A stretch of 64,000 nucleotides of DNA from Dietzia timorensis (GCF_001659785.1 NZ_CP015961.1:1922001-1986000), one strand, 5' to 3'. Counted from the stretch's first letter, positions 26,679-37,391 are shown. Made by a program: numbers and translations. Notes: a model not told the origin generated them from the sequence alone.

Positions 26679-26768
26679 CCTGACCTACCATGCTCTAGAG
26701 CTCGCGAATTAAACTCGGCGGTAGGAACATCGCGATCCAACCCACTAATTACAGGGAGGTCAGCGCAC

Positions 26769-28967
26769 ATGACTGAGCGCATTACCGTCGGCAATATCCA
26801 GATCGACAAGGTCCTCTACGACTTCGTCAACAACGAGGCCATTACCGGAACCGGCCTCGACGCCGACTCGTTCTGGCAGGGCGTGTCCGAGATCTTCACC
26901 GACCTCGCTCCGCGCAACCGCGAACTGCTCGATATCCGCGAGGAATTCCAGGCCAAGCTCGACAACTGGCACCGCGAGTACCCGGGCGCAGTCGACCAGG
27001 ACAAGTACCTCGATTACCTTCGCGAGATCGGCTACCTCCTCCCCCAGGACGACAACGCCAAGGTCACGACCGAGAACGTCGATGCGGAGCTGGCTACGAT
27101 TGCCGGGCCGCAGCTCGTCGTGCCGATCCTCAATGCTCGCTTCGCCCTCAATGCGGCGAACGCACGCTGGGGCTCGCTCTACGACGCTCTGTACGGCACG
27201 GACGCCATCCCCGAGGATGGCGGCGCAGAAAAGGGCAAGGGATACAACAAGGTCCGCGGTGACAAGGTCATCGCCTGGGTCCGTGAATTTCTCGACGACG
27301 TCGTGCCGCTCGCATCGGGAAGCTACGTCGGCGCTAAATCCTTCGCCATCGTGGACGGCAAGCTGGAGGTCACCCTCGCGGACGATTCGACCACGGGCCT
27401 GGCGGATCCGGACAAGCTCGCCGGTTACCTCGGCGACGCGGCGTCCCCGACCAACGTGCTTCTCGTCAACAACGGGCTCCACATCGACATCGTCTTCGAT
27501 GCTTCGACCCCGTCAGGCGAATCCGATTCGGCCGGCATCTCCGACGTTGTCGTCGAGTCCGCCGTGTCTACGATCATGGACTTTGAGGACTCCATCGCCG
27601 CCGTCGACGGCGAGGACAAGGTGCACGGCTACCGCAACTGGCTCGGCCTGATGCGCGGAGACCTCGCCCACAAGCTCGAAAAAGGCGGCAAGACGATCAC
27701 GCGTGTCCTCAACGACGACCGCACCTACACCACGCCTGACGGCGGAGAGCTCAATCTTCACGGACGTTCCATGCTGCTCGTGCGCAACGTCGGTCACCTC
27801 ATGACGAACCCGGCCATCCTCGACGCCGAGGGCAATGAGCTCCCCGAGGGCATCATGGATGCCATTGTCACCTCGCTGTGCGGGCTGCACGGCATCGCCG
27901 AGGGCAATACGCACCGCAACTCCCGTTCTGGCTCGATCTACATCGTCAAGCCGAAGCAACACGGCCCTGACGAGGTCGCGTTCACCTCGGAGATCTTCGG
28001 CCGCGTCGAGAAGCTCCTCGATCTGCCCGAGAACACCATCAAGATGGGCGTCATGGATGAGGAGCGCCGCACCTCGGCCAACCTGTCCCGCGCCATCGCG
28101 GCCGCAAACACTCGCTGTGTGTTCATCAACACCGGCTTCCTCGACCGCACCGGCGACGAGATCCATACCTCGATGGAGGCCGGACCCATGGTCCGCAAGG
28201 GCGATATGCGCTCGGCGGCGTGGATGTCCGCGTACGAGAACTACAATGTCGACGAGGGGCTCGCCGCAGGACTCCGTGGTCGCGCCCAAATCGGTAAGGG
28301 TATGTGGGCCAAGACCGACCTCATGGCCGAAATGCTCGAGCAGAAGATCGGCCAGCCGAAGGCCGGAGCGAACACGGCTTGGGTTCCCTCGCCCACCGGT
28401 GCCTCGCTGCACGCCACGCACTACCACCGCGTGAACGTCCTCGAGGTCCAGGAGCAGCTGAGCTCCGCGGGACGCCGCGTCAAGCCCGAGGACATCCTCG
28501 AGCTGCCGTTGGCCCCGTCTGCCGATTGGACCGAGGAAGAAAAGAAGCAGGAAGTCGACAACTCCTGCCAATCGATTCTCGGCTACGTCGTTCGTTGGAT
28601 CGACCAGGGAATCGGCTGTTCCAAGGTGCCGGATATCCATGACGTCAACCTCATGGAGGACCGCGCAACGCTTCGAATCTCGAGCCAGATGCTCGCGAAC
28701 TGGCTGCGCCACGGCGTTATCACCGAGGAGTTCCTTATCGAGGAGCTCAAGCGCATGGCGCAGCTGGTCGACGGGCAGAACGAGGGGGATCCGAACTACT
28801 ACCCCATGGCCCCGAACTTCGAGGACTCCGTGGCCTTCAACGCCGCTCGTGACCTGATTCTCAAGGGCGGCGAGCAGCCCTCCGGCTACACCGAGCCGAT
28901 TCTGCATGCACGACGCCGCGAGTTCAAGGCGAAGCACGGCGCGAACAACACCGCTGCGCTTGGCTAG
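26769..28967 (+). CDS. glcB: Malate synthase G
   Basis: The 732-residue enzyme condenses glyoxylate with acetyl-CoA to malate, the second step of the glyoxylate shunt. It has the isoform-G length and hallmarks: [24 protein letters not shown], the [10 protein letters not shown] block and [21 protein letters not shown] near the C-terminus. GGGAGG is 11 nt before ATG 26769. No isocitrate lyase gene is in the window. A palindrome in its promoter region and a convergent IclR gene suggest carbon-source control. The gene splits an interval where dapF and miaA are neighbours in mycobacteria, suggesting insertion or rearrangement. Confidence 0.97.
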   Translation: MTERITVGNIQIDKVLYDFVNNEAITGTGLDADSFWQGVSEIFTDLAPRNRELLDIREEFQAKLDNWHREYPGAVDQDKYLDYLREIGYLLPQDDNAKVTTENVDAELATIAGPQLVVPILNARFALNAANARWGSLYDALYGTDAIPEDGGAEKGKGYNKVRGDKVIAWVREFLDDVVPLASGSYVGAKSFAIVDGKLEVTLADDSTTGLADPDKLAGYLGDAASPTNVLLVNNGLHIDIVFDASTPSGESDSAGISDVVVESAVSTIMDFEDSIAAVDGEDKVHGYRNWLGLMRGDLAHKLEKGGKTITRVLNDDRTYTTPDGGELNLHGRSMLLVRNVGHLMTNPAILDAEGNELPEGIMDAIVTSLCGLHGIAEGNTHRNSRSGSIYIVKPKQHGPDEVAFTSEIFGRVEKLLDLPENTIKMGVMDEERRTSANLSRAIAAANTRCVFINTGFLDRTGDEIHTSMEAGPMVRKGDMRSAAWMSAYENYNVDEGLAAGLRGRAQIGKGMWAKTDLMAEMLEQKIGQPKAGANTAWVPSPTGASLHATHYHRVNVLEVQEQLSSAGRRVKPEDILELPLAPSADWTEEEKKQEVDNSCQSILGYVVRWIDQGIGCSKVPDIHDVNLMEDRATLRISSQMLANWLRHGVITEEFLIEELKRMAQLVDGQNEGDPNYYPMAPNFEDSVAFNAARDLILKGGEQPSGYTEPILHARRREFKAKHGANNTAALG

Positions 28968-28992
28968 TAACGGCTGGTGACCAGAGCGGCAC

Positions 28993-29038
28993 AGCGCCCC
29001 GCGAGCTATCGTCCACCATGGCGATTCTCCGGGGCGCT
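28993..29038. terminator. Bidirectional terminator between glcB and iclR
   Basis: AGCGCCCCG (28993-29001) pairs with CGGGGCGCT (29030-29038), with further inner pairing (GAG/CTC, ATCG/CGAT). It lies between two convergent genes and no long U-tract is present. Confidence 0.65.
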
Positions 29039-29069
29039 TCGTCGTGTTCGAGAGTAAGCGACGCCCCGG

Positions 29070-29816
29070 TCAGTCCGGCGGAAGAAACGGACTCGCGGCA
29101 ATGGCCGAGGCAATCGTTTGAGCGGCGCCCTCACGCTTGTCGTAGGTGAACCGCGCCTCCGGGCCTGACACCGATATCGCGATCGCAGAACGCCCAGAAC
29201 CGTGGGATACCGCCACGCATCGCACGCCTTCTTCCTGTTCGGATTCATCGCCGGCGAAACCATTCTTTCGCGCGGTATCGAGTTCGGTGATAAATTCGTC
29301 AGGAGAGGTAATCGTCGAAGAGGTGTACCGGCGCATCCCTGTCCGCGCCAATAGTTTACGCACCTCGGAATCTTCCCGATTAGCCAACAGTGCTTTACCA
29401 ACTGCGGTGCAGTGGAGATCGACCCGCCTGCCTACTTCGGTGAACATCCGCATCGAATACGGGCTCGGCACCTGAGCAAGATAGACGATCTTGTCGCCTT
29501 CTCGCGCGGCGAGGTTGGCAGTCTCCCCAGTCGCATCGACAACTTGCTGCAGGATGGGCACGGCCCAGCGCTTGGTTACCGATTGCGCTGCGCCACCGGC
29601 CCACATGAGAGTCGGGGCAAGGACATATTCGCGGCCAGGAGCTTGCCGTAGCAGACCGGTCTCTACAAGAGTCGAAGCCAATCTGTGGACGGTCGCCGCG
29701 GCTAGTCCGGTCTTTTCGGCGATGGTCTTGAGCGAGACTATCCCGCCCTCGGACACGACCGCTTCGATGATCGCCGCAGCGCGTGTAACCGACTGCACCG
29801 TTTCCCGAGTACTCAC
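29070..29816 (-). CDS. IclR-family transcriptional regulator
   Basis: The 248-residue protein has an N-terminal winged helix (about 25-57, [20 protein letters not shown]) and the IclR effector domain (about 75-245, with [12 protein letters not shown] and RCVAVSHG). Such proteins bind small acids, glyoxylate or pyruvate in the E. coli case. GTG 29816 overlaps the miaA-fusion stop (GTGA) and has GAGGAAA 6 nt upstream, so it is translated from the miaA transcript. It is convergent with malate synthase G, whose promoter region carries a palindrome of suitable type, making that gene the likely target by inference. Confidence 0.88.
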   Translation of the reverse strand: MSTRETVQSVTRAAAIIEAVVSEGGIVSLKTIAEKTGLAAATVHRLASTLVETGLLRQAPGREYVLAPTLMWAGGAAQSVTKRWAVPILQQVVDATGETANLAAREGDKIVYLAQVPSPYSMRMFTEVGRRVDLHCTAVGKALLANREDSEVRKLLARTGMRRYTSSTITSPDEFITELDTARKNGFAGDESEQEEGVRCVAVSHGSGRSAIAISVSGPEARFTYDKREGAAQTIASAIAASPFLPPD

Positions 29817-31513
29817 GAGCGTTTCCTCACTGTTCGAAGTGCCTGGTCCACAAGAGACCCAGTCGCATCCGCGTTTGCGTCCAACCATCGGATCCGCGCG
29901 TCCCGCCTGAACCATGAGCGCTGGCGCCGAACGTAGCGGCGTGTGCCGATGAATGTTTGATCGAGAGCGTCCTCGACGGCGCTCGCCGTTGGTTCGCTGT
30001 CCCCGAATTCGTCCAGGAGCTCGAGCACCTGCAAATATCCGATCGCTCGTTTCGCCGTGACTCCATCTCTGAGCCCCTTGGGAACGAGGTGTCGTACCTC
30101 ATCGATAAAGCCTTGCTCGAACATCCTTCTCGTGCGCTGCTCCAACCTCGAATCGAGCTCGCTGGTCTCCATGTCGAGAGCAAAAATGTGCGCGTCCCAA
30201 CGAGGTTTCCCGATGGTGGGCCGGGACGCGGCAAAGGGCTTCCCGGTCAGTTCGATGACCTCTAGAGCGCGAACCGTTCGGCGTGGATCGGTGTCGAGAA
30301 TTGTCTTGGCCGCTTCGGGGTCCTTCGCGGCCAGCTCCGCGTGTAGCGCCTGGACTCCGATCTCTTCGAGCCTGGATTCGTAACGCGCCCTGACCGACGG
30401 ATCGGTCTCTGGAAAATTCCATTCGTCGATGAGTGATTGGTAGTACATCATCGAGCCGCCGACGACTATGGGCGTCTGTCCGCTGGCTCTGATGCGTTCG
30501 ACGATGTCGCGGGCATCGCGCTGATAGTCGGCTACCGACGCGGTCTCGTTGACGTCGAGTACATCCAACATATGGTGCGGGATCCCTCGACGCTCGTATT
30601 GCGGCACTTTTGCCGTGCCGATATTCATACCTTTGTAGAGTTGCATCGCGTCGAGGTTCACGATCTGGCCGCCCAGTTCCTCGGCAAGGTTCAACGCTAG
30701 ATCTGACTTGCCGGTCCCCGTGGGTCCGACGATGACGATTGGCCGCGACAACTCTTCGTCGTGTGGCACGCCGTTTGATCCTGACGTATGGAGAAGAGGG
30801 TCTACCCTCTCGGAGGAGATCGCCCAGCGAGCGGTGTGATAGCCGACACCGAAAGGAGCGGCGTGCGACGCCGATATCGGCGGTTCTCCTGCCACGAAGT
30901 CGGAAAGGAGCGTCCACATCGGTTGCGAATACCAGCCGATCGACGTCGCTGCGTCTTGCTGCAATAACGGAAGTTCGTCTTCTCCTTGGACGAAAGCCGT
31001 CAGCTTCCTATCCAGCTCTACCGCTGATTCGTCGAGTGGGATCGGCGCCTTCGGGGCCAGAGCTGCGGGCCCATCGGCCATGAGCATCACCACGCCGTCA
31101 TGTGCATGGATCGTGCGCAGTACCGATGGGACCGAGCCCGTGAGTTCATTCGCCGTGGCGCTGACCGTCATAGTCTTCACATCCACGTCGAGGCCCGCTC
31201 GCGCAATCCACCACCAGGCCATAAGGACAGCACCGGGGATCCCAGAAGGATCGTTCAACTCTCGTTCGGAGCGTGATGAGCCCACAGCGACCGAAGGCGC
31301 GCCCCAACGACGAAGATCATGCGCACTGTAGGCGAGCTCGGTTGTTTGGGGGCCCTGGGCGACGACGAGGATCCTGCGATCGGCGGTGGCGACGGCGTCT
31401 TGAAGCATGCCCACACCGGCGTCAACAAGCGTAGAGACGTCCGTCCATGCCGCTCCCGACAGTTCGGGTACGAGTACCGGCGCGCCCGGTAGGAGGACGA
31501 GTTGTGATGCCAC
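29813..31513 (-). CDS. miaA: Fusion: LigB-like (class III extradiol dioxygenase-type) domain plus tRNA dimethylallyltransferase MiaA
   Basis: One uninterrupted 566-codon frame joins two proteins that are adjacent separate genes in M. tuberculosis (Rv2728c, Rv2727c, from memory). Residues 1-235 match the Rv2728c type ([15 protein letters not shown] start, later [12 protein letters not shown]). Residues 236-256 are a linker. Residues 257-566 are a complete MiaA with P-loop GPTGTGKS (263-270), [23 protein letters not shown] and a C-terminal [13 protein letters not shown]. MiaA adds dimethylallyl to A37 of tRNAs reading UNN codons; MiaB, also in the window, then methylthiolates it. TAATCT 6 nt before GTG 31513 supports the full-length start. 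GTG 30769 behind AGGA might also start a MiaA-only product. Confidence 0.85.
   Translation of the reverse strand: MASQLVLLPGAPVLVPELSGAAWTDVSTLVDAGVGMLQDAVATADRRILVVAQGPQTTELAYSAHDLRRWGAPSVAVGSSRSERELNDPSGIPGAVLMAWWWIARAGLDVDVKTMTVSATANELTGSVPSVLRTIHAHDGVVMLMADGPAALAPKAPIPLDESAVELDRKLTAFVQGEDELPLLQQDAATSIGWYSQPMWTLLSDFVAGEPPISASHAAPFGVGYHTARWAISSERVDPLLHTSGSNGVPHDEELSRPIVIVGPTGTGKSDLALNLAEELGGQIVNLDAMQLYKGMNIGTAKVPQYERRGIPHHMLDVLDVNETASVADYQRDARDIVERIRASGQTPIVVGGSMMYYQSLIDEWNFPETDPSVRARYESRLEEIGVQALHAELAAKDPEAAKTILDTDPRRTVRALEVIELTGKPFAASRPTIGKPRWDAHIFALDMETSELDSRLEQRTRRMFEQGFIDEVRHLVPKGLRDGVTAKRAIGYLQVLELLDEFGDSEPTASAVEDALDQTFIGTRRYVRRQRSWFRRDARIRWLDANADATGSLVDQALRTVRKRS
30795..30810. repeat. 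Inverted repeat in the linker of the MiaA fusion gene
   Basis: AGAGGGTCTACCCTCT has 7-bp arms around two central bases. It falls in codons about 235-240 of the fusion, just upstream of the internal GTG 30769 with an AGGA site. As an RNA hairpin it could affect internal initiation, but this is speculative. Confidence 0.4.
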
Positions 31514-31519
31514 CCGTCC

Positions 31520-31525
31520 AGATTA
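31520..31525 (-). promoter_or_regulatory. Putative leaderless -10 box of the miaA fusion gene
   Basis: On the minus strand TAATCT is followed by 6 nt and GTG 31513. Confidence 0.45.
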
Positions 31526-31766
31526 CTAGCCGCGCTGTGGAAACCTCCGTCGGGCGAGCTTGGCCGCGTTGAATTGGGCTTCCGCACGTGTGGGTGAGGA
31601 TCGCAGCTCTGACGCGATGCCCACTTCTAGGGAAACTCCTGCGAACACACCGTCGTGCAAGGCAATATTGGCTGGAAAGTCGTGAGACTGTTGTCGCACG
31701 CATTTTGGTGGCGAAGCCGCATACCGCGGTCGGAGATCCGCTTCGCGCGGTGGAACAAGGAGAGCA

Positions 31767-33143
31767 ATGTCTGACGTCGACAAGATTTCGGAGGCTTCAA
31801 AGGTTAGAGCCAATTCACGGCCGAAGCCGGCGGCTCCGAAGCCTGGTGTCCCTTCTCCTGCAGCCGTAGCGTCGAAGAGTTCGGCGGGGCACGTTCATCC
31901 GCACGCTGCACCTACGGCCCCCAAGAGTGACCCGAAGAAGTGGGGACACGTCGATGACGACGGCGCGGTCTGGGTGCGCACGAGCGCCGGCGATCGCCAG
32001 GTCGGCTCCTGGCAGGCCGGAAATGCCGACGAGGCACTCGACCATTTCGGGCGGCGATTCGACGATCTCGCCACCGAGGTGGTGCTACTCGAGCAGCGCC
32101 TCGAGACGCACCCGTCCGACGCGCGCAAGACGCGCTCTGCCGCTAAGGCTCTCGTGGAAACCGTCCCCGAGGCCAAGGTAGTCGGAGACCTCGAGGGGCT
32201 GGAAACTCGCCTTCATGCGATCATCGAATTCTCGTCCCAGGTCGAGGAACAGGTCCGCAAGGACAAGGCTGCTCACCGCGAAACTGCGATCGCTCGCAAG
32301 GAAGAGCTTGCCTCGGAGGCCGAGCAAATCGGTGAGTCCTCTACGCAGTGGAAGGTCGCGGGCGACCGGCTCAAGGTGATTCTCGACGAATGGAAGACGA
32401 TTCGCGGTATCGACCGCAAGACCGACGACGAGCTGTGGAAACGGTTCTCCAAAGCTCGCGAGGCATTCAACCGTCGACGCGGCTCCCACTTTGCCGAACT
32501 CGATAGGAATCGGGCCACGGCTCGCAACACCAAGGAAGAGCTTGTTGTGCGAGCGGAAAAGATGGCCAACAACACCGATTGGAACGACACCGCACGTGCT
32601 TTCCGGCAGCTTATGGACGAGTGGAAGGCCGCGGGTCGGGCTCCGCGGGAGGCCGATAATCAACTGTGGGGCCGTTTCAAGAAGGCTCAGGACACGTTCT
32701 TCGATGCGCGACATGCGGCCGCGGCGGAACGCGATGCCGAATTCGAGTCGAACGCGAAGGCCAAGGAGGCTCTGCTGGCGGAATACGACTCCAAGATCGA
32801 CCCCGCACAGGGGCTAGATTCCGCCAAGCGCGCCCTTCGTGAGCTTCAGGAACGGTGGGAGGCCGCGGGAAAGGTCCCACGTAGTCGAATATCCGAATTC
32901 GAGGGTCGGATTCGCGAGCTCGAAAAGCGCGTCGACGCCGAGGAACAGTCGCAGTGGCGACGAAATGATCCGGAGGTCAAGGCGCGTGCAGGGCAGTTCT
33001 GGGACCGAGTAACCGCGTTCGAGGATCAGGCGGCCAAAGCTGAGGCCGCCGGCAAGAGGAAAGACGCGGATAAGTTCCGCGCACAGGCCGAGCAATGGCG
33101 CGAGTGGGCGCAGGCTGCGGAAACCGCGGTCGAAGACCGCTAG
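31767..33143 (+). CDS. DUF349-repeat coiled-coil protein
   Basis: The 458-residue protein has a Pro/Ala-rich N-terminal tail (1-55), then three DUF349 repeats recognisable by WK.(A/V).G or W.AAGK.PR signatures near residues 195-215, 275-295 and 360-375. Most of the remainder is predicted helical and highly charged, with many Glu/Lys/Arg. It is cytosolic; there is no signal or membrane segment. It corresponds to Rv2731 by position. The function is unknown; DUF349 proteins have been linked to RNA binding in some species. AAGGAG lies 6 nt before ATG 31767. It is divergent from the miaA fusion and followed by a strong hairpin. Confidence 0.82.
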   Translation: MSDVDKISEASKVRANSRPKPAAPKPGVPSPAAVASKSSAGHVHPHAAPTAPKSDPKKWGHVDDDGAVWVRTSAGDRQVGSWQAGNADEALDHFGRRFDDLATEVVLLEQRLETHPSDARKTRSAAKALVETVPEAKVVGDLEGLETRLHAIIEFSSQVEEQVRKDKAAHRETAIARKEELASEAEQIGESSTQWKVAGDRLKVILDEWKTIRGIDRKTDDELWKRFSKAREAFNRRRGSHFAELDRNRATARNTKEELVVRAEKMANNTDWNDTARAFRQLMDEWKAAGRAPREADNQLWGRFKKAQDTFFDARHAAAAERDAEFESNAKAKEALLAEYDSKIDPAQGLDSAKRALRELQERWEAAGKVPRSRISEFEGRIRELEKRVDAEEQSQWRRNDPEVKARAGQFWDRVTAFEDQAAKAEAAGKRKDADKFRAQAEQWREWAQAAETAVEDR

Positions 33144-33169
33144 GAGCCAAGAGCGTTCGATCCCAATAA

Positions 33170-33207
33170 TTCGGCCCCGCCTCCGTGGTACGGATGGCGG
33201 GGCCGAA
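33170..33207. terminator. Bidirectional terminator after the DUF349 gene
   Basis: TTCGGCCCCGCC (33170-33181) pairs perfectly with GGCGGGGCCGAA (33196-33207). It lies between two convergent genes. Confidence 0.75.
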
Positions 33208-33254
33208 CTCGTTCCGTGAGCGCCGAAACTGTAGAAACCCGGGGAAGAGATCGT

Positions 33255-33914
33255 CTACAGACCCGAGTTGTCGCCTTCACCGTCGGTGCGGTGGCTTTCC
33301 CTTTGCCGTTCGGTTGCTTCCTTGAGCTTTCGACTTTCCTCCCGGACGAGCTCCTCGGCTTCGATCTGCTTCTCGGACTTCGACCACAGGAGTATCGAGA
33401 ACGTCACCGCCAAGCAGATGACGAGTACTTCTGAAAGATACAGGCCGATTCCGGGGCCGCCATAGTTCTGAAAGTCCGGGTTCGGGCCTCGCCCATCTTG
33501 CCGCAGCCAAATGGCCAACACGCCATATACGGCTGACACACAGGAGGTGCACCAAGCAATGCCCGCGGCCCACCAGCGTTGGGTAAAGATGGTGACGGCA
33601 CCGAAGATGATCACGCCGACCGAAAACAGGGTGACGAATACGCGGGAGGGCAGCGACATTTCCTGATCCTGCGCTGCCTGAGTCCAGAACAATACGTCGA
33701 GGCCGCTCACGCCCTCGCTGTGTGGAAGAAGCTGTACACCCGCGAGAAGGACGATGAGCACGAGCGCTACGAGAAACGGACGTCCGACTTCCACGCGTCC
33801 TGCCCAGAACGCATCGGTCTCCCGGGACTCCAGTTTCGCCTCTTCCAAAGTGGTGCGAACCTGTTGGATCGGATCTTTCCGATTGTCTTCGTAACTCAAG
33901 GCTCTTGCCGTCAC
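33255..33914 (-). CDS. Integral membrane protein (Rv2732c-like)
   Basis: The 219-residue protein has four hydrophobic segments (about 46-64, 88-108, 115-133 and 158-180), a polar N-terminus and a charged C-terminal tail rich in Glu/Arg/Lys. No enzymatic motif is visible. It follows miaB by 47 bp on the same strand, the place of Rv2732c in M. tuberculosis. The function is unknown. The GTG at 33914 was taken as the start, though AGGAA abuts it closely, so a later codon may be used. Confidence 0.65.
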   Translation of the reverse strand: MTARALSYEDNRKDPIQQVRTTLEEAKLESRETDAFWAGRVEVGRPFLVALVLIVLLAGVQLLPHSEGVSGLDVLFWTQAAQDQEMSLPSRVFVTLFSVGVIIFGAVTIFTQRWWAAGIAWCTSCVSAVYGVLAIWLRQDGRGPNPDFQNYGGPGIGLYLSEVLVICLAVTFSILLWSKSEKQIEAEELVREESRKLKEATERQRESHRTDGEGDNSGL

Positions 33915-33961
33915 TTCCTGCTGACTGTGCTGATAGACCTAACGAACGGCGGACGCTGTCT

Positions 33962-35527
33962 TTACTCCGCGCCGGATCGGATGGTGGGCAGACCGAGTCC
34001 GACTCCAACCGGCTCGGTCGTGGGCACTACCCCGGCTTCATAATGATTACCCGCCTTGGTACGGCGATGCGAGAGGACCCCGGAGTCCGCGAGAAGATGG
34101 TGCGGTGCCGCTGCGGTCACGTCGACCTCGATGATGTCACCAGGACGCAGCGAACGATCGATTGCGCCCGCGGTGGCCGGTTTGGGATCGAAATGGACCA
34201 ATCGCCCATCACGAGCCCGGCCGCTCATGCGCGACGTGGACGAGTTCTTCCGACCGGAGTCATCAACGATGAGCAGCTCAACGCAGCGGCCGACGATCTT
34301 TCGGTTCTCTTCGAGGGTGATGCGCTCCTGAAGCTCCAGAAGCCGGTCGTAACGGTCCTGCACGACGGCCTTGGGAACCTGGTCCTCCATCTCAGCCGCC
34401 GGAGTGCCCGGACGAGGCGAGTACTGGAACGTAAACGCACTGGTGAAACGGCTCTTCTCGACTACCTCGAGGGTTTGTTGGAAGTCTTCCTCGGTCTCCC
34501 CCGGGAAACCGACGATGATGTCGGTGGTGATGGCAGCGTCCGGGATCGACGCGCGTACCTTCTCGATGATGCCCAGGAACTTCTTCTGTCGATATGAACG
34601 ACGCATCGAACGCAGAACTCTGTCCGATCCGGATTGAAGGGGCATGTGAAGCTGCGGGCACACGTTCGGCGTCTCCGCCATCGCCGCAATGACGTCATCG
34701 GTGAATTCTGCCGGGTGCGGCGACGTGAAGCGGACTCGTTCGAGTCCTTCGATCTGCCCACACGCACGGAGGAGTTCTCCGAAAGCACCTTTATCTGCCG
34801 GCTCGTCTGGGTGGATAAACGACCGACCGTATGCGTTGACGTTCTGCCCAAGGAGCGTGACTTCCAGAACGCCTTCGGCCACCAGCGCCTCCACCTCGGC
34901 CAGAACCTCGCCGGGCCGGCGGTCGACTTCCTTGCCACGGAGAGACGGGACGATACAGAAGGTGCAGGTGTTGTTGCACCCGACTGACACCGAAACCCAT
35001 CCGGCATAGGACGAATCGCGCTTCGCCGGAAGGTTCGAGGGAAAATGCTGCAGCGAATCGGCGATCTCGACTGCTGCTTCGTCGTTGTGCCGGGAGCGAT
35101 CGAGAAGCGACGGCAAATGGCCCAGATTGTGGGTACCGAAGACGACGTCTACCCACGGCGCCCGATCGACGACAACGTCCTTATCCTTCTGCGCCAGGCA
35201 ACCGCCTACGGCGATTTGCAGTCGAGGGTTGACGTCCTTCCACGGACGCATGTTGCCCAGCGTTCCATAGAGGCGGTTGTCGGCGTTTTCGCGCACCGCG
35301 CACGTGTTGAAGACGACGAGATCCGGCAACACACCAGCGTCCTCATCCGCTTCGCCTTCGAAAGGAACGTACCCGGCCTCGTCCAAGACGCCCGACAGCC
35401 GCTCGGAATCGTGAACGTTCATCTGGCAGCCGAACGTACGGATCTGATAGCGAAGCGGTTCCACACCTGACTCCGCGGCGTTCCCCTCTGCCTCGCGGGT
35501 GCGTCTATCGAAAAGAACCTCGCTCAC
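33962..35527 (-). CDS. miaB: tRNA-2-methylthio-N6-dimethylallyladenosine synthase MiaB
   Basis: The enzyme is a radical-SAM methylthiotransferase of about 521 residues. Three N-terminal cysteines for one iron-sulfur cluster lie in [20 protein letters not shown] and VGGCLAQ; the radical-SAM CxxxCxxC is in [20 protein letters not shown] domain ends the catalytic part, followed by a 50-residue tail. It converts i6A37 (made by MiaA) to ms2i6A37 in tRNAs. The start is uncertain: AGGAG lies 11 nt before GTG 35527, while GTG 35539, 12 nt further up, overlaps that site. It is the third gene of recA-recX-miaB. Confidence 0.95.
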   Translation of the reverse strand: MSEVLFDRRTREAEGNAAESGVEPLRYQIRTFGCQMNVHDSERLSGVLDEAGYVPFEGEADEDAGVLPDLVVFNTCAVRENADNRLYGTLGNMRPWKDVNPRLQIAVGGCLAQKDKDVVVDRAPWVDVVFGTHNLGHLPSLLDRSRHNDEAAVEIADSLQHFPSNLPAKRDSSYAGWVSVSVGCNNTCTFCIVPSLRGKEVDRRPGEVLAEVEALVAEGVLEVTLLGQNVNAYGRSFIHPDEPADKGAFGELLRACGQIEGLERVRFTSPHPAEFTDDVIAAMAETPNVCPQLHMPLQSGSDRVLRSMRRSYRQKKFLGIIEKVRASIPDAAITTDIIVGFPGETEEDFQQTLEVVEKSRFTSAFTFQYSPRPGTPAAEMEDQVPKAVVQDRYDRLLELQERITLEENRKIVGRCVELLIVDDSGRKNSSTSRMSGRARDGRLVHFDPKPATAGAIDRSLRPGDIIEVDVTAAAPHHLLADSGVLSHRRTKAGNHYEAGVVPTTEPVGVGLGLPTIRSGAE

Positions 35528-35590
35528 CTGCGCCGACACTCCTGTCTATCGTGGTCGTATACCCAGATAAGATTACGCGCGAACCGAGAC

Positions 35591-36184
35591 CTAGAGAAAT
35601 TGGCGGGCGTTGGCTATCTCGTTGTTGACCACGGACAGGGCTACTCCGGATGAATAGCCCCGGCGCTGTAAGTAAGCCACCAATCGACGCTTGACCTTCG
35701 TGCGCTGCTCCATGGTCGACAAGTCGGAATTCTCGCGTCGTTGGATTCGCTGCGCGACGAGTTCGTGCGCACGCGCCCGCTCGTCCTCCTCCGTAACCGC
35801 TTCCAGAGCTTGGCCGATCTGTGCAGATTCGACGCCTTTTTCTTCAAGCTCCCGGCGAAGCAGCGTCCGAGTCGTACCTTTGCTGACCGAACGCTGCTCC
35901 ACCCACTGGCGCGCGAAATCTGCATCATCAAGGAGTTGCCACGCGTCGATTCTTTCCATCGCCTCCGCAACGGCGGACTCGGAAAACTCCTTCTCGGTGA
36001 GTCTTCCGTACAGTTCATGCCTGCTTCTCGCGCGGAACTTCAGTAGACGCAGCGCAGCCTTGGTGGCCTTACTTCCTTCTTCCGAAAGTGGAGGCAGTTC
36101 CGGAAGCGGCGCAGGGGACTCGATCGCCGCTATCGCGGCCTGCAGCTCCTCGAGGGAGCTAGGAACCGGAGATGACTCAGTCAT
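35591..36184 (-). CDS. recX: RecA regulator RecX
   Basis: The 197-residue helical protein has the RecX triple three-helix repeats with LRLLKFRARSRHELYGRL near residue 46, a central block at about 100-130 (TLLRRELEEKGVE) and RRLVAYLQRRGYS near 165-177. An acidic/Pro-rich N-terminal tail of about 40 residues is extra. RecX binds RecA filaments and limits their activity. It starts 4 bp after the recA stop, as usual in actinobacteria, so expression follows recA. Confidence 0.92.
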   Translation of the reverse strand: MTESSPVPSSLEELQAAIAAIESPAPLPELPPLSEEGSKATKAALRLLKFRARSRHELYGRLTEKEFSESAVAEAMERIDAWQLLDDADFARQWVEQRSVSKGTTRTLLRRELEEKGVESAQIGQALEAVTEEDERARAHELVAQRIQRRENSDLSTMEQRTKVKRRLVAYLQRRGYSSGVALSVVNNEIANARQFL

Positions 36185-36188
36185 CTAC

Positions 36189-37277
36189 CTAGAAGTCCAC
36201 CGGGACCACGTCGACCGGAGCATCTTCGTCTTCGACCGCCGGGACCTGGGACTCCTCCCCCGGTTCCTCACCGAAACCGAGTTTGGCCAGAATCTTCTCC
36301 TGGACCTCGTCGCGTACGGACGGATTGTCCTTGAGGTAGCGGCGGACGTTTTCCTTGCCCTGGCCGAGCTGGTCACCGTCGTAGGTGAACCAGGAACCGG
36401 ACTTCTTCACGATTCCGTGCTCAACGCCCATGTCAATGAGCGAGCCCTCTCGGCTAATCCCCTGGCCATAGAGAATGTCGAACTCGGCCTGCTTGAAGGG
36501 CGGCGCGACCTTGTTCTTGACCACTTTGACTCGCGTCCGGTTTCCGACCGCGTCGGCACCGTCCTTGAGCGTTTCGATGCGACGAACATCGAGTCGAACG
36601 GAGGCGTAGAACTTCAGGGCCTTACCACCGGTCGTCGTCTCGGGGGACCCGAACATGACACCGATCTTCTCACGCAGCTGGTTAATAAAGATGGCTGTGG
36701 TTCCGGTCGAGTGAAGAGCGCCCGTCATCTTACGAAGTGCCTGGCTCATAAGGCGTGCCTGGAGACCCACGTGGCTATCGCCCATCTCGCCCTCGATCTC
36801 TGCTCGCGGGACGAGGGCGGCAACGGAGTCGATAACGATCATGTCAATGGAACCGGAGCGAACAAGCATGTCCGCGATCTCCAAAGCCTGCTCACCGGTA
36901 TCAGGCTGGGAGACGATCAGGTTCTCCGTGTCGACACCCAACTTGCGGGCATATTCCGGATCGAGCGCGTGCTCGGCGTCGATAAAGGCTGCGATGCCGC
37001 CGCCGGCCTGCGCATTCGCAACCGCGTGCAGTGCGACAGTCGTCTTACCCGAGGATTCGGGGCCGTAGATTTCCACGACGCGGCCGCGAGGCAGCCCGCC
37101 GACACCGAGAGCCACATCCAGCGATAGTGCGCCGGTCGGAATCGCGTCTACCGGGGGACGATTGTCATCGCCCAGGCGCATGACCGAGCCCTTGCCGAAC
37201 GCCTTATCGATTTGTGCGAGCGCCATGTCCAAAGCCTGCTCGCGGCTTGCCGGCTTTGCTTGAGACTTTGCAGCCAT
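36189..37277 (-). CDS. recA: Recombinase RecA
   Basis: The 362-residue protein has Walker A GPESSGKT (72-79), the DNA-binding loop region with [21 protein letters not shown], and an acidic C-terminal tail ([14 protein letters not shown]). It is full length with no intein, unlike the M. tuberculosis gene. RecA drives homologous recombination and LexA self-cleavage. LexA-box-like sites lie about 115-150 bp upstream, in a 188-bp gap before the DUF3046 gene. It leads the recA-recX-miaB operon. Confidence 0.98.
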   Translation of the reverse strand: MAAKSQAKPASREQALDMALAQIDKAFGKGSVMRLGDDNRPPVDAIPTGALSLDVALGVGGLPRGRVVEIYGPESSGKTTVALHAVANAQAGGGIAAFIDAEHALDPEYARKLGVDTENLIVSQPDTGEQALEIADMLVRSGSIDMIVIDSVAALVPRAEIEGEMGDSHVGLQARLMSQALRKMTGALHSTGTTAIFINQLREKIGVMFGSPETTTGGKALKFYASVRLDVRRIETLKDGADAVGNRTRVKVVKNKVAPPFKQAEFDILYGQGISREGSLIDMGVEHGIVKKSGSWFTYDGDQLGQGKENVRRYLKDNPSVRDEVQEKILAKLGFGEEPGEESQVPAVEDEDAPVDVVPVDF

Positions 37278-37391
37278 TGTTCGTCCTCCACGCTGAATAG
37301 TGTGCGATTTTCTATCGTGCCCACACTCTACGAACCGACCCCGACAAAATGGGGACGCTTCTTTATCCCGTGTGTTCTAACCACACGATAG

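Noticed and set aside
27513-28937. 474-codon open frame antisense to malate synthase G
   Set aside because: It is a shadow of high-GC codon bias; no homology, and glcB is certain on the other strand.
31526-31813. 95-codon minus-strand frame ending just upstream of the miaA fusion
   Set aside because: It overlaps the start of the DUF349 gene in antisense, and I recognise nothing in it; the divergent promoters must lie here.
35691-37127. 478-codon open frame antisense to recX and recA
   Set aside because: It covers two certain genes on the other strand and shows no family motif.
36189-37277. RecA intein as in M. tuberculosis
   Set aside because: The recA frame is a normal 362 residues with no insertion.
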